Source of the DNA: Natronohydrobacter thiooxidans
Lineage (GTDB): Bacteria; Pseudomonadota; Alphaproteobacteria; Rhodobacterales; Rhodobacteraceae
Direction of reading: 5' to 3'
Length of the DNA stretch: 64,000 nucleotides
NCBI RefSeq assembly: GCF_001884735.1
Contig: NZ_MJAP01000034.1
Location: forward strand, 248,001 to 312,000
The notes under the pieces were generated by a model. The model did not search any database. It was not told the DNA's origin and was given only the letters and a program-made list of their open reading frames with translations. The position numbers were made by a program, and so were the translations under genes. Below are positions 36,227-44,378 of the stretch, piece after piece. Position 1 is the first letter of the stretch. Every line of letters begins with the position of its first letter.

Positions 36227-36322
36227 ATGAACTCGATTCTGCCCACAGCAGCAGCCTCAATCTTGTTTACCCTCCCAACATACCTACAAAACACCACCCA
36301 GCATCGCTATGCGCGCGCATAG
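36227..36322 (+). CDS. Possible 31-residue peptide or truncated gene start
   Basis: An ATG at 36227 sits behind a strong AAGGAGG at good spacing and opens a 31-codon frame ending at TAG 36320-36322. The peptide (MNSILPTAAASILFTLPTYLQN...) looks like the start of a signal peptide. It lies 60 bases after the spermidine-dehydrogenase-like gene, so it may be the broken start of a secreted partner, for example an electron carrier, or a short leader. The last 16 bases form a perfect palindrome. Coding is uncertain. Confidence 0.35.
   Translation: MNSILPTAAASILFTLPTYLQNTTQHRYARA
36307..36322. repeat. 16-base perfect palindrome
   Basis: CTATGCGCGCGCATAG is self-complementary and coincides with the end of the 31-codon frame. 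A run of eight T begins about 20 bases downstream, too far for a normal terminator. No function is assigned. Confidence 0.4.
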
Positions 36323-36669
36323 ATCTCAATAAACTTCCGTCGGTTTTTTTTGCAGCGCGCGGTCTGGAGAACCCTCGTGCCCTGTTATGGGCAGACGTAG
36401 TCAGCGCCCGATCCTTAGAACAAGGCAGCTCCGGGACGAAAACACGGTCATGCGGTATCCAACCCGCGTATGAGAGCTTGTTCAACCGTCGTCTAAGTTC
36501 CGTCTCCTACCCTGCGCGTCTACACCACGCCACGTCCGGCCACGCCGGACATTTACCATGCCACAAGGGGTTGACCGAGATCATGAGTGCAGGGCGCTGA
36601 AATCGTCCAGCCTCGAGAGTGGTTTGAGAACATGGTTCACCCTGCGCACTGCAGCGGCGGGGATTTAGA

Positions 36670-36725
36670 TACGCAGGACAGACGAGGCGAGTGGATCACT
36701 GTTCAGCTATGTCGATCTGGAGGGG
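36670..36725 (+). pseudogene. IS transposase N-terminal remnant
   Basis: A short frame reads RRTDEASGSLFSYVDLE, the characteristic start of a group of DDE transposases (IS5/IS1182-like; SLFSYVDLE followed by HPLR). Here the match stops after the Glu and no HPLR follows. About 17 codons survive. In the rest of 36323-36914 I see no gene. Confidence 0.55.
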
Positions 36726-36914
36726 GGACTTTGTCTGGCTGCTACTTTGATATCTTCTCCTGTCAGGGTCGAAGAAAACCTTCTCCCTTGCGGCAGAAAG
36801 TGCTGAAGACCTGTGCCAATGCCCGCGGCGCGCCTGAAATGCCTGCCGATTTGGTGAAAGCTTCCAATCTTCGCCAACTAGTATTGCAAAGCAACGCAAG
36901 ACAGGAGCAGAGCC

Positions 36915-37253
36915 ATGTCTCAGGAACAGATCATCTACGACGAATTTGCCAAGGTAGACATGCGGATTGGCCAAGTGATTTCGGTCGCGCCTTTCGCCCG
37001 CGCCCGCGTCCCATCCTACAAGGTCGAGGTAGATCTTGGTGATTTGGGTACCCGCTGGTCCAGCGCTCAGATCACCAGTTACCCCGCCGCGAGCTTAATC
37101 GGCCAGCAGGTTGTCTGCGTGGTGAACCTGGCGCCGCGCAATATTGCCGGGTTCCAGTCGGAGGTGCTCATCCTAGGTGCAAATAACGATGAGGGAAATG
37201 TAATGATCCTGACCCCGGCCGGTGAGGCCGTGGTTGGCAGTCGCATCTTCTAG
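36915..37253 (+). CDS. csaA: CsaA-like tRNA-binding-domain protein
   Basis: 112 residues. The protein is a single EMAP/tRNA-binding OB-fold domain: FAKVDMRIGQVISVAPFARARVPSYKVEVDLG, then SSAQIT, LIGQQVVCVVNLAPRNIAGFQSEVLILGA. These match CsaA, a small dimeric protein with tRNA-binding and reported export-chaperone activity. The ATG at 36915 has AGGAG upstream. It stands alone within the island, between an IS remnant and an IS5 remnant, so it may be a passenger or may help export of the Tat/Sec proteins nearby. Length is normal for CsaA (about 110). Confidence 0.85.
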   Translation: MSQEQIIYDEFAKVDMRIGQVISVAPFARARVPSYKVEVDLGDLGTRWSSAQITSYPAASLIGQQVVCVVNLAPRNIAGFQSEVLILGANNDEGNVMILTPAGEAVVGSRIF

Positions 37254-37261
37254 CAGGAGTC

Positions 37262-37630
37262 GTTCTCGTTTCATCGCCAGAACATGACGGTTGTGGTGAG
37301 GGCGACTGAGGAAGGGAAGACCTTTGGGCATCTGTCGTCACGGGTGGCACCTCTCCTCCAATCCTTGAGACGGCCGAACATGATCTCGATCCGGTTGCGG
37401 CTCTTCTAGCGGCGCTTGTCGCGCCTGACGGGCTTTTCGCGTGACTTGCGGCCCGGCAAGCGGGGATTTATCCTCTTGTCTTTCAACGCATCTCTGGACC
37501 AGTCGGCGTCATAGCCCCGGTCCGCCGGCAGCCACTCTGCTTTTGGCAAACCGTCCTGCAGGGCGGCCGCTCCGGTGTAGTCGCTTCTGTGGCTGACGCC
37601 CGTATCCGCGGCTGGCTTGGTCACTTGAGG
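37262..37630 (-). pseudogene. IS5-family transposase, C-terminal half with nonsense codon
   Basis: On the minus strand the frame reads SDYTGAAALQDGLPKAEWL, then DRGYDADWSRDALKDK and PGRKSREKPVRRDKRR, followed by an in-frame TAG (37408-37410) and then KSRNRIEIMFGRLKDWRRGATRDDRCPKVF. This is the second half of an IS5/IS1031-group DDE transposase, with the DRGYDAD Asp and the final Glu (RIEIMFGRLKDW) kept. The N-terminal half is missing beyond about 37630. Intact relatives have Tyr (TAC) where the TAG lies. It is not functional. Confidence 0.85.
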
Positions 37631-37689
37631 CTCGACACCACCAATCATTATGCGAATCCCCCCTTTTTGACCGGGTGCAGCCGTAGAAC

Positions 37690-37764
37690 TCACGCGGCCA
37701 TTTTCAGTTTCTGGGCGGGGGTGAAGCCGTCGATTCTCATGTTCGGCTGGTCATTGTTGTAAAC
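37690..37764 (-). pseudogene. IS3-family transposase, C-terminal end
   Basis: The minus-strand frame ending at TCA 37690-37692 reads VYNNDQPNMRIDGFTPAQKL and then KMAA-stop. This is the terminal YNNxRPN..G..TPAxKL motif of IS3-type integrase-like transposases. Only about 25 codons remain. It abuts the IS5 remnant, so one element probably inserted in or beside the other before both decayed. Confidence 0.65.
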
Positions 37765-37969
37765 CTTGGAAGGACGCCAAGACGAATGCATAACTAAATT
37801 CTGTCATGTTCGGAACATCGGTTGATCCTGCTGTAAGATCGGCGGCATTCGGCCAATTCTCTGTCTGTTCCGTGTCAGAATTGTTGACGGATGGCTTGGC
37901 GCGGGTTCTCCGAACCGACGCTCAGGGGAGATCAACCGACGTGGCAGTGATACACGAACAGATGGCGGC

Positions 37970-38284
37970 AAAAGGTCAGAAACACCTTCACCTATCATAT
38001 TTCAGTGAAATTTTCCCCAATGCCATTGGGCCGGTCATCGCCGCGGCTACCCTGACAGTGGCCCGTTCCATCCTGCCGGAGGCCTATATCAGCTTTCCTG
38101 GCAATGAGCCCAGCCGCCGCTGCCAAGCAGGGGCAACATGCTGAACGGAGCGCAGCAACATCTGGCAAGCGTGTCTTGGTCGGCGATCATCCCGGGTATC
38201 GCGATCACCATCACCGTGGCGAGCTCCGACTTCATCGGCGACGGCCTGCGCAACGCGCTCGACGTGCGCAATGACACTGTATGA
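37970..38284 (+). pseudogene. Remnant of a DppC-type ABC permease
   Basis: From about 37970 the frame reads HLSYFSEIFPNAIGPVIAAATLTVARSILPEAYISFPGN, the late EAA-loop-to-helix region of DppC permeases (HILPN..PVIV..TL..AIL.EA.LSFLG). Near 38105 the match moves to another frame: QPPLPSRGNMLNGAQQHLA, then IIPGIAITITVASSDFIGDGLRNALDVR, the usual C-terminus. A conserved Trp (PSWG) has become Arg. The frame ends in TGA next to the following oxidase gene, so a peptide or opine importer once preceded that enzyme. Confidence 0.8.
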
Positions 38285-38295
38285 GGAGAAAACCG

Positions 38296-39609
38296 ATGCA
38301 CGAACAAGCCAAACTGGCCGAATATTCCACACCCTATTGGTGGGAAGCCGCCCCGGTCCGACCGGTGGCATCCCAGCAGCTTGCCAAGCGGGTCGATGTG
38401 GCGATTGTCGGCGCGGGCTATGCAGGGCTGACTGCTGGGTTGACCCTGGCGCGTGCCGGGCGTGCGGTCGCGGTGTTTGATGCGATGAATCCGGGCGAGG
38501 GCGCATCTTCGCGCAACGGCGGGATCACCAGTGGTAGCATCCGGCCGGGACCTGCCGCGATCGCCCGTCGCTTTGGCGAGGCGACTGCGCTGGCCATCGA
38601 GGCCGAGGGCAAGACCGCCCGGGAGTATCTTTACGACTTTATCCGCACGGAGGGGCTGGACTGCGATTTCCGGCTGACTGGTGAGTTCAAGGGCGCTTTG
38701 GGCTATGACCAATACGAGACCATGGCACGCAGCGCCGACATGTTGGCGAAGCGTCTGGGCATCGAGTCCTATGCCGTGCCGCATACCGAACAGCAAAGCT
38801 ACATCGGCACCGGGTTTTATCGCGGCGGGACGGTGCGGATGGATATCGGGGGATTGCATCCCGCCAAATTCCACGCTGAACTGCTTCGCGTGGCACTGAA
38901 CGCGGGGGTGGTGGTCCATGCGCAGACGCCTGTAACCGCCGTAGATCGGGCGGGGCCGGATTTCAGCGTTGCAACGGGGGCCGGAATCGTCCTTGCGCGG
39001 CAGGTGCTGGTCTGTACCAACGGCTATACTGATGGCGCAGCACCTTATCTGCAGCGGCGTCTGGTCCCAGTCCGTAGCCGGATCATCGCAACCGAAGTGC
39101 TGCCGCCTGACTTGATGGCGCGGCTGATGCCGCGTCGTATGATGATGCGCGAAAACCGTCAATTGGGTTTTTACTACCGGCCATCGCCCGATGGCACACG
39201 CATTCTGCTAGGCGGGCGCGACAGCTCGCGCGTGGGCGATCCGGTGGCCCCGACCCAGCGCTTGCGCAACGGCCTGATGCAACTGTTTCCCGAGTTGGAA
39301 AATGTGCGCCTGTCACACAGCTGGTTTGGCAATGTCGCCATGAACCGTGACATGCTGCCGCGCATCTTCGAACGCGACGGCATCCTTTATGCCAGTGGGT
39401 TCTGCGGGTCCGGTGTTGTCTGGGCGCCCTGGCTTGGCAGCCGCGCAGCGCACAAGCTGATGGGCCACGAGGCCGAGGCCCGCACCGCGTTCGATTTTCG
39501 CCCGCCCGCCGCCGTGCCGCTGTATCGGGGCACTGCGTGGTTCATGCCTGCAATCATCCAAGGCTACGCTTTGCAGGATCGTTTTGCAATGTGGCGCGCG
39601 CGCAGATGA
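38296..39609 (+). CDS. FAD-dependent oxidoreductase of the DAO family
   Basis: 437 residues from the ATG at 38296, with AGGAG 7 bases upstream; an ATG at 38281 is also in frame. The N-terminal FAD motif is VAIVGAGYAGLTAGLTLARAG (about residues 34-54), then SSRNGGITSG. The C-terminal GFCGSGVVWAPWLGSRAA stretch binds the flavin side as in DAO proteins. Relatives oxidise the C-N bond of gamma-glutamylputrescine, sarcosine or other secondary amines. It resembles the PuuB-like protein at 54192 in plan but is clearly divergent. The broken DppC permease upstream suggests it once acted on an imported amine or opine. Substrate unknown. Confidence 0.85.
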   Translation: MHEQAKLAEYSTPYWWEAAPVRPVASQQLAKRVDVAIVGAGYAGLTAGLTLARAGRAVAVFDAMNPGEGASSRNGGITSGSIRPGPAAIARRFGEATALAIEAEGKTAREYLYDFIRTEGLDCDFRLTGEFKGALGYDQYETMARSADMLAKRLGIESYAVPHTEQQSYIGTGFYRGGTVRMDIGGLHPAKFHAELLRVALNAGVVVHAQTPVTAVDRAGPDFSVATGAGIVLARQVLVCTNGYTDGAAPYLQRRLVPVRSRIIATEVLPPDLMARLMPRRMMMRENRQLGFYYRPSPDGTRILLGGRDSSRVGDPVAPTQRLRNGLMQLFPELENVRLSHSWFGNVAMNRDMLPRIFERDGILYASGFCGSGVVWAPWLGSRAAHKLMGHEAEARTAFDFRPPAAVPLYRGTAWFMPAIIQGYALQDRFAMWRARR

Positions 39610-39629
39610 CGGCATCGGGCCACCGTCAG

Positions 39630-39711
39630 TTTATGGTTGAGATCGGCGATGTGCGGCGGTTCGAGACACCGGTGAAGTAGATAGCCTATCTGGGGTTGGT
39701 GCCGAGCGAAT
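39630..39711 (+). pseudogene. IS110-family transposase remnant (C-terminal part)
   Basis: The frame reads QFMVEIGDVRRFETPVK, an in-frame TAG, then IAYLGLVPSE and a stop, matching the transposase_20 region of IS110 proteins (E.GD..RF..PRQLMAYLGLVPSE). About 27 codons remain. Between here and 40051 I see no other gene. Confidence 0.7.
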
Positions 39712-40051
39712 AAACGAAGGTATCGAGGGCCTCGTTGAGCGCGTCGTCGCGCTTCGGCGGCCAGGCGGCTGTGCAACGAACCCCGTGTATTTGACGCGAT
39801 CTGAATGTCCGCTGCCGCCAGCTCCCCCTTGGTTCGATCTGCCCACGTTGCGGATATGGCTAGTGTCCGACCAGCTTGTCGATTGTATTGCGATCGCGAG
39901 CTGCTTCGCGCAGTAAATCAAGGCACTGATGCACGCACAAGCAAAATCAACAACTTACCTGGTAGTGGCAATAAATACCCCGAAAGTGGCACGCCAAAAT
40001 GCGCTTTTTGGCAGAGATGGATCCGCCATTACAGTTCCGGGGCTTCACCGC

Positions 40052-42316
40052 TCAACTGCATTTCGAATGGCCGCAGGCACGGCAGGTCATGCAGCCCTCG
40101 ATCATCACCATCTCATAGGCCCCGCAGGCCGGGCAGGATTTGCCGCGGGGGGCCTCGCCCACGGCCATGCGCTCGGCTTCCGGATCGGTTTTCAGCCCCA
40201 GCCCTTCGCCCTCGATAAAACCGATGCGGATCAGATGCTGCTCGATCACCCCGCCGATGGCCGCGAGGATCGAGGGAATATAGCGCCCTTCCACCCAGGC
40301 CCCGCCGCGCGGGTCGAAGACGGCTTTCAACTCCTCGACCACGAAGGACACATCACCCCCGCGCCGGAACACCGCCGAGATCATCCGCGTCAGCGCCACG
40401 GTCCAGGCGAAATGCTCCATATTCTTCGAGTTGATGAAGATTTCAAAAGGCCGCCGATGGCCGTTGATCACCGTGTCATTGATCGTGACATAGATCGCAT
40501 GTTCCGATCCGGGCCATTTCAGCTTGTAGGTATGGCCTTCCAGCGCGGCGGGCCGGTCGAAGGGGGTGGACAGATAGACCACATCCGCGCCCTTGTCGGC
40601 CTCGGGCGCGGCCTCGGTCTTTTCCGAGACCGACAGGACCGAGCCGGTCACCTCATTCGGGCGGTAGGTGGTGCAGCCCTTGCAGCCCATATCCCAGGCC
40701 GCCATATAGACATCCTTGAAATCGTCGAAGCTGATATCTTCCGGGCAGTTGATCGTCTTGGAAATGGAACTGTCCACCCATTTCTGCGCGGCGGCCTGCA
40801 TCTTCACGTGATCCATCGGCGCCAGCGTCTGGGCATTGACGAAATAGGCGGGCAGGGGGGCGTCGCCATGCGTCTCGCGCCAGAGCCGCACCGCATAATC
40901 CTCGACCTTTTCCTCGGTGCGCGATCCGTCCTTTTGCAGCACTTTGCGCGTATATTCATAGGCAAAGACCGGCTCGATCCCGGAACTGACATTGCCCGCA
41001 TAGAGGCTGATCGTGCCAGTGGGCGCGATCGAGGTCAGCAGCGCGTTGCGGATGCCATGGGTGCGGATCGCTTCGCGCAGATCCTCATCCATGTTCTGCA
41101 TATTGGCGGAGGCGAGATACCCCTCTGCCTCGAAGAGCGGGAAGGCGCCTTTCTCGCGCGCCAGATCGACCGAGGCCAGATAGGCCGCCCGCGCAAGCGC
41201 GCCCATCCATGCGTCAAGCTGCGCGACCGCCTCATCCGAGCCATAGCGCAGACCAACCATCAAGAGCGCATCGGCAAGCCCCGTCACCCCCAGCCCGATG
41301 CGACGTTTGGCCTGCGCCTCCTGCGCCTGCGCCTGCAGCGGGAAGCGCGAGGCATCGACGACATTATCCATCATCCGCACCGCGACGCGCACCAGATCAT
41401 CGAGCGCCTGAGCGTCCAGCCTCGCCCCATCGGTGAACGGATCGACCACCAGCCGCGCGAGGTTGACCGAGCCCAGCAGGCAGGCGCCATAGGGGGGCAG
41501 GGGCTGTTCGCCGCAAGGATTGGTCGCCGCAATCGTCTCGCAATAGTTCAGGTTATTGGCCTTGTTGATCCGGTCGATGAAGATCACACCGGGTTCGGCG
41601 TAATCATAGGTCGCGCGCATGATCCGGTTCCACAGATCGCGCGCCTGCACGGTCTGATAGACCCGGCCCTCGAAAACCAGATCCCAGGGCCCGTCAGCCT
41701 TGACCGCCTCCATGAACGGATCCGTCACCAGCACCGAGAGGTTGAACATGCGCAGCCGCGCCGCATCCTGCTTGGCGGCGATGAAAGCTTCGATATCGGG
41801 ATGATCGCAGCGCATCGTGGCCATCATCGCGCCGCGCCGCGACCCCGCCGACATGATCGTGCGGCACATCGCGTCCCAGACATCCATGAAGGACAGGGGG
41901 CCAGAGGCATCCGCCGCCACCCCGTGCACCGCAGCCCCTCTGGGGCGGATGGTCGAGAAATCATAACCGATCCCGCCACCCTGCTGCATGGTCAGCGCCG
42001 CTTCCTTCAGCATCTCGAAAATCCCGCCCATCGAATCGGGGATCGTGCCCATGACGAAACAGTTGAACAGCGTCACCGAACGCCTGGTGCCGGCGCCTGC
42101 GGTGATGCGCCCCGCAGGCAGGAATTTGAAATCCTCAAGCGCCGCGTAGAAACGGTCCTCCCAAAGCGCGGGATCGGCCTCGACCGCGGCCAGCGCCCGG
42201 GCGATGCGGCGCCATGTATCCTCGATACTGTGGTCGAGCGCTGTGCCATCTGCCGCTTTCAGACGGTATTTCATATCCCAGATCTGTTCGGCAATAGGGG
42301 CGGCAAAGCGGCTCAT
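40052..42316 (-). CDS. nrdJ: Adenosylcobalamin-dependent ribonucleotide reductase (class II)
   Basis: 754 residues from the ATG at 42314-42316, preceded by AAAGGA on its strand. It reduces ribonucleotides to deoxyribonucleotides using adenosylcobalamin as the radical source and works with or without oxygen. The thiyl-radical Cys is in NPCGEQPLPPYGACLLGSVNL, PTGTISLYAGNVSSGIEP is a conserved barrel motif, and the end has a Cys-rich zinc-like tail (CPACG..CMTCRACGHSKC). Longer in-frame starts to 42628 are Pro/Arg-rich and antisense to the MFS gene, so they were rejected. A good promoter lies just upstream. It requires vitamin B12. No cobalamin riboswitch is recognisable in the leader. Confidence 0.94.
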   Translation of the reverse strand: MSRFAAPIAEQIWDMKYRLKAADGTALDHSIEDTWRRIARALAAVEADPALWEDRFYAALEDFKFLPAGRITAGAGTRRSVTLFNCFVMGTIPDSMGGIFEMLKEAALTMQQGGGIGYDFSTIRPRGAAVHGVAADASGPLSFMDVWDAMCRTIMSAGSRRGAMMATMRCDHPDIEAFIAAKQDAARLRMFNLSVLVTDPFMEAVKADGPWDLVFEGRVYQTVQARDLWNRIMRATYDYAEPGVIFIDRINKANNLNYCETIAATNPCGEQPLPPYGACLLGSVNLARLVVDPFTDGARLDAQALDDLVRVAVRMMDNVVDASRFPLQAQAQEAQAKRRIGLGVTGLADALLMVGLRYGSDEAVAQLDAWMGALARAAYLASVDLAREKGAFPLFEAEGYLASANMQNMDEDLREAIRTHGIRNALLTSIAPTGTISLYAGNVSSGIEPVFAYEYTRKVLQKDGSRTEEKVEDYAVRLWRETHGDAPLPAYFVNAQTLAPMDHVKMQAAAQKWVDSSISKTINCPEDISFDDFKDVYMAAWDMGCKGCTTYRPNEVTGSVLSVSEKTEAAPEADKGADVVYLSTPFDRPAALEGHTYKLKWPGSEHAIYVTINDTVINGHRRPFEIFINSKNMEHFAWTVALTRMISAVFRRGGDVSFVVEELKAVFDPRGGAWVEGRYIPSILAAIGGVIEQHLIRIGFIEGEGLGLKTDPEAERMAVGEAPRGKSCPACGAYEMVMIEGCMTCRACGHSKCS

Positions 42317-42353
42317 GGCGCGTATCCTTTGGGGGGTATGCAGGAGAGGATAC

Positions 42354-42382
42354 AAGATAGGCGTCGCGGGCGGGCGCGTCAA
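42354..42382 (-). promoter_or_regulatory. Promoter of nrdJ
   Basis: On the minus strand TTGACG (-35, 42377-42382), a 17-base spacer and TATCTT (-10, 42354-42359) closely match a sigma-70 promoter. The start of transcription would be about 30 bases before the nrdJ ATG, leaving too short a leader for a riboswitch. Confidence 0.65.
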
Positions 42383-42468
42383 TCGCATTACCGGATTTGC
42401 CGCACTACCCTTGGCATGGCGCGCAGCAGGCGTATAGTCGCGCCCGCAGAGGCAGGGCAGGGCGCGGC

Positions 42469-43680
42469 ATGAACGGGATTTCACAGGGCTGGGCGCGTTT
42501 CGTCGGGGCCTTGGGGGTGACCCAGATCCTGGGCTATGGCGCGGTCTATTACGCCTTCCCGGTGCTTGTGCCCTCGGTCGCAGCGGAATTCGGCATCCCC
42601 GAGACCTGGCTTTACGGGGCGTTTTCAATCGGCTTGCTGCTCAGTGCCGGGGTGGCGACCCTTGCAGGGCCTTGGCTGGACCGCTTCGGCGCGCCACGGG
42701 TGATGAGTATCGGCTCGATCCTCGTGGCGCTGCTGCTGGCGATGCTGGGTCTGGCGCCGAATGCCATCATCTACATGGGCTGCGTGATCCTGCTCGAAGC
42801 GATCAGCTTTCTGGTCCTATATGACGCGGCCTTCGCAGCCCTTGCGCTGGGGGTGCCCACCGGCACCCGCAAGGCGATCACCCGGCTCACGCTGATTGCG
42901 GGCTTTGCCTCGACCATCTTCTGGCCGCTGACCGGATATCTGAACGAGGCGATTGGCTGGCGCGCGACCTATCTGATCTTTGCCGCGCTGAATCTGCTGG
43001 CGGCATTGCCGCTGCATCTGTGGCTGGCGCGGATTGCCCGTCAGGCGGGCGGCAGGGTCGAGGACAAGCCCGCCCCGGTCATCGCCCCTGACTGGCCGAT
43101 CCTGACCGGCCCGGCGGCGCGGCAGGGCTTCTGGCTTCTGGCCATCGGATTCGCGCTGATCGCGGTCGTGATCGCGGCTTTGGGTGTGCATCTGGTGCCC
43201 TTGCTGCTGGCGCTGGGTCTTGGCTCTCAAGCCTATCTGGTCAGCATGGCGATGGGGCCGACGCAGGTGGCCATTCGCGTGGTCGACGCGACGCTCTGGC
43301 GGCGCACCCATCCGCTGACCGTGGCGCTGGTCTCCTGCATGGCACTGATGGCCGCGATCCTCGCGCTGATCTTAGCCAGTGACGGGCTGGGGCTGGCACT
43401 GGGTTTCGCGATCCTGTTTGGCGCGGGGCAGGGGCTGACCAGCATCGTGCGCGGGGCGGTGCCGCTGGCGCTGTTTGGCCCCAGCGGGATCGGGCGCAAG
43501 CTGGGGCATCTGGCCGCGATGCGTTCGGTCTTCGCGGCGGCGGCCCCCTTCATCTTCGGGCTGGGGCTGACCCGGCTCGGCATGGATGCGACGCTGGTGC
43601 TGACCCTTGCGATCACTTTTGCAGGGCTTGGCCTGCTCATATGGCTGCACCGTCTGGTGCAGCGCCAGTCCGCGCGCTAA
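42469..43680 (+). CDS. Major facilitator superfamily transporter
   Basis: 403 residues with about 12 hydrophobic segments, typical of the MFS. The loop between helices 2 and 3 reads GPWLDRFGAPRVMSIG, the MFS motif A position (GxLaDrxGrkrv). The N-terminus (GWARFVGALGVTQILGYGAVYYAFPVLVPSVAAEFGIPETWLYGAFSIGLL) is like MFS members of the monocarboxylate/oxalate-formate type. The solute is unknown. The ATG at 42469 lies 152 bases from the divergent nrdJ start. The next gene begins within nine bases of its stop, so they form an operon. Confidence 0.82.
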   Translation: MNGISQGWARFVGALGVTQILGYGAVYYAFPVLVPSVAAEFGIPETWLYGAFSIGLLLSAGVATLAGPWLDRFGAPRVMSIGSILVALLLAMLGLAPNAIIYMGCVILLEAISFLVLYDAAFAALALGVPTGTRKAITRLTLIAGFASTIFWPLTGYLNEAIGWRATYLIFAALNLLAALPLHLWLARIARQAGGRVEDKPAPVIAPDWPILTGPAARQGFWLLAIGFALIAVVIAALGVHLVPLLLALGLGSQAYLVSMAMGPTQVAIRVVDATLWRRTHPLTVALVSCMALMAAILALILASDGLGLALGFAILFGAGQGLTSIVRGAVPLALFGPSGIGRKLGHLAAMRSVFAAAAPFIFGLGLTRLGMDATLVLTLAITFAGLGLLIWLHRLVQRQSAR

Positions 43681-43689
43681 ATGGGGGAC

Positions 43690-44118
43690 ATGAGCACCCT
43701 TCATCTGATCAAACTTTGCGTCGGCGCGGAACAGGTCGAGGATCTGATCCAGTGGCAGCGCGACCCGCGTGCGCTGGGGCCGGACGGGCTGCCGCGCCAT
43801 GTGACCCGCATGTGGCCCAAACGGGCTGAAGAATTGCTGAAGGGCGGCTCGCTCTATTGGGTGTTCAAAGGGGTGGTGCTGGCGCGGCAGCGGATTTTGC
43901 GGCTGGATGAGGTGATCCGCGCCGACGGGATCACGCGCTGCGGGATCGTGCTGGAACCAGAGATCATCCGCACCGCCGCCGCCCCCAAACGCCCGTTTCA
44001 AGGCTGGCGCTATCTGGCGGCGGCGGATGCGCCGCCCGATCTGCCGAAAGCGCGGGCGGGCGATGACGCCCTGCCGCCGGAACTGGACGCGGCGCTGGCG
44101 GATCTGGGGCTGCGTTAG
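43690..44118 (+). CDS. DUF1489 family protein
   Basis: About 142 residues from the ATG at 43690 (GGGGG just upstream); the in-frame ATG at 43681, directly after the MFS stop, is an alternative. The sequence LHLIKLCVGAEQVEDLIQWQ, HVTRMWPKRAEELLKGGSLYWVFKGVVLARQRIL, then CGIVLEPEIIRT and PFQGWRYL are the conserved blocks of DUF1489 (PF07370), found almost only in alphaproteobacteria. Its function is not known. The QGWRYL region might bind RNA or protein, but this is a guess. Its stop overlaps that of the convergent antitoxin gene by four bases. Confidence 0.82.
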   Translation: MSTLHLIKLCVGAEQVEDLIQWQRDPRALGPDGLPRHVTRMWPKRAEELLKGGSLYWVFKGVVLARQRILRLDEVIRADGITRCGIVLEPEIIRTAAAPKRPFQGWRYLAAADAPPDLPKARAGDDALPPELDAALADLGLR

Positions 44119-44378
44119 GGTTTGTCGTCGAGGGCGCGTTCCAGCGCTTCGCGGATCAGACGTTGATAGGGGATTCCGCGCGCTTTGGCTTGCGCTTTCA
44201 GGGCCGCGATCAGGGGTTCCGGCAAGCGCATGGTGATCCGCGCCGATTTCGGCAGGGTTTCAAAGCGCATGGGTTTGAACTGGCTGAAATCGAGGGTTGA
44301 GAGGTCTTGATCGAGGAAGTCCTCGGCCTCCGCGTCAGTGGTCAGGACGGGGACGGATTTCGGGGAAGGATCTCGCAT
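44115..44378 (-). CDS. brnA: BrnA-family antitoxin
   Basis: 87 residues from the ATG at 44376-44378. The C-terminal half (SARITMRLPEPLIAALKAQAKARGIPYQRLIREALERAL) is a ribbon-helix-helix domain as in BrnA/CopG antitoxins (PF14384). The N-terminal half (LDQDLSTLDFSQFKP) probably wraps the toxin. BrnA neutralises the BrnT ribonuclease and represses its own operon. Its start overlaps the end of brnT by 44 bases, so the order is toxin then antitoxin, as usual for BrnTA. An upstream in-frame ATG at 44435 lies inside brnT and was not chosen. Confidence 0.82.
   Translation of the reverse strand: MRDPSPKSVPVLTTDAEAEDFLDQDLSTLDFSQFKPMRFETLPKSARITMRLPEPLIAALKAQAKARGIPYQRLIREALERALDDKP

Noticed and set aside
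37806..38144. 112-codon frame as a new small protein
   Set aside because: Its end matches a DppC permease whose reading continues in another frame; it is part of a pseudogene.
25854..40051. Island as an integrative element with att sites, or a tRNA-borne island
   Set aside because: No integrase, tRNA gene or direct flanking repeats could be seen; only IS remnants mark the edges.
42317..42468. Cobalamin riboswitch before nrdJ
   Set aside because: No B12-box-like sequence is visible and the promoter lies only about 40 bases from the start codon, leaving no room.
39929..42472. An 847-codon open frame on the plus strand opposite nrdJ
   Set aside because: It is the antisense shadow of nrdJ; the minus-strand frame has the complete class II reductase motifs and a good promoter.
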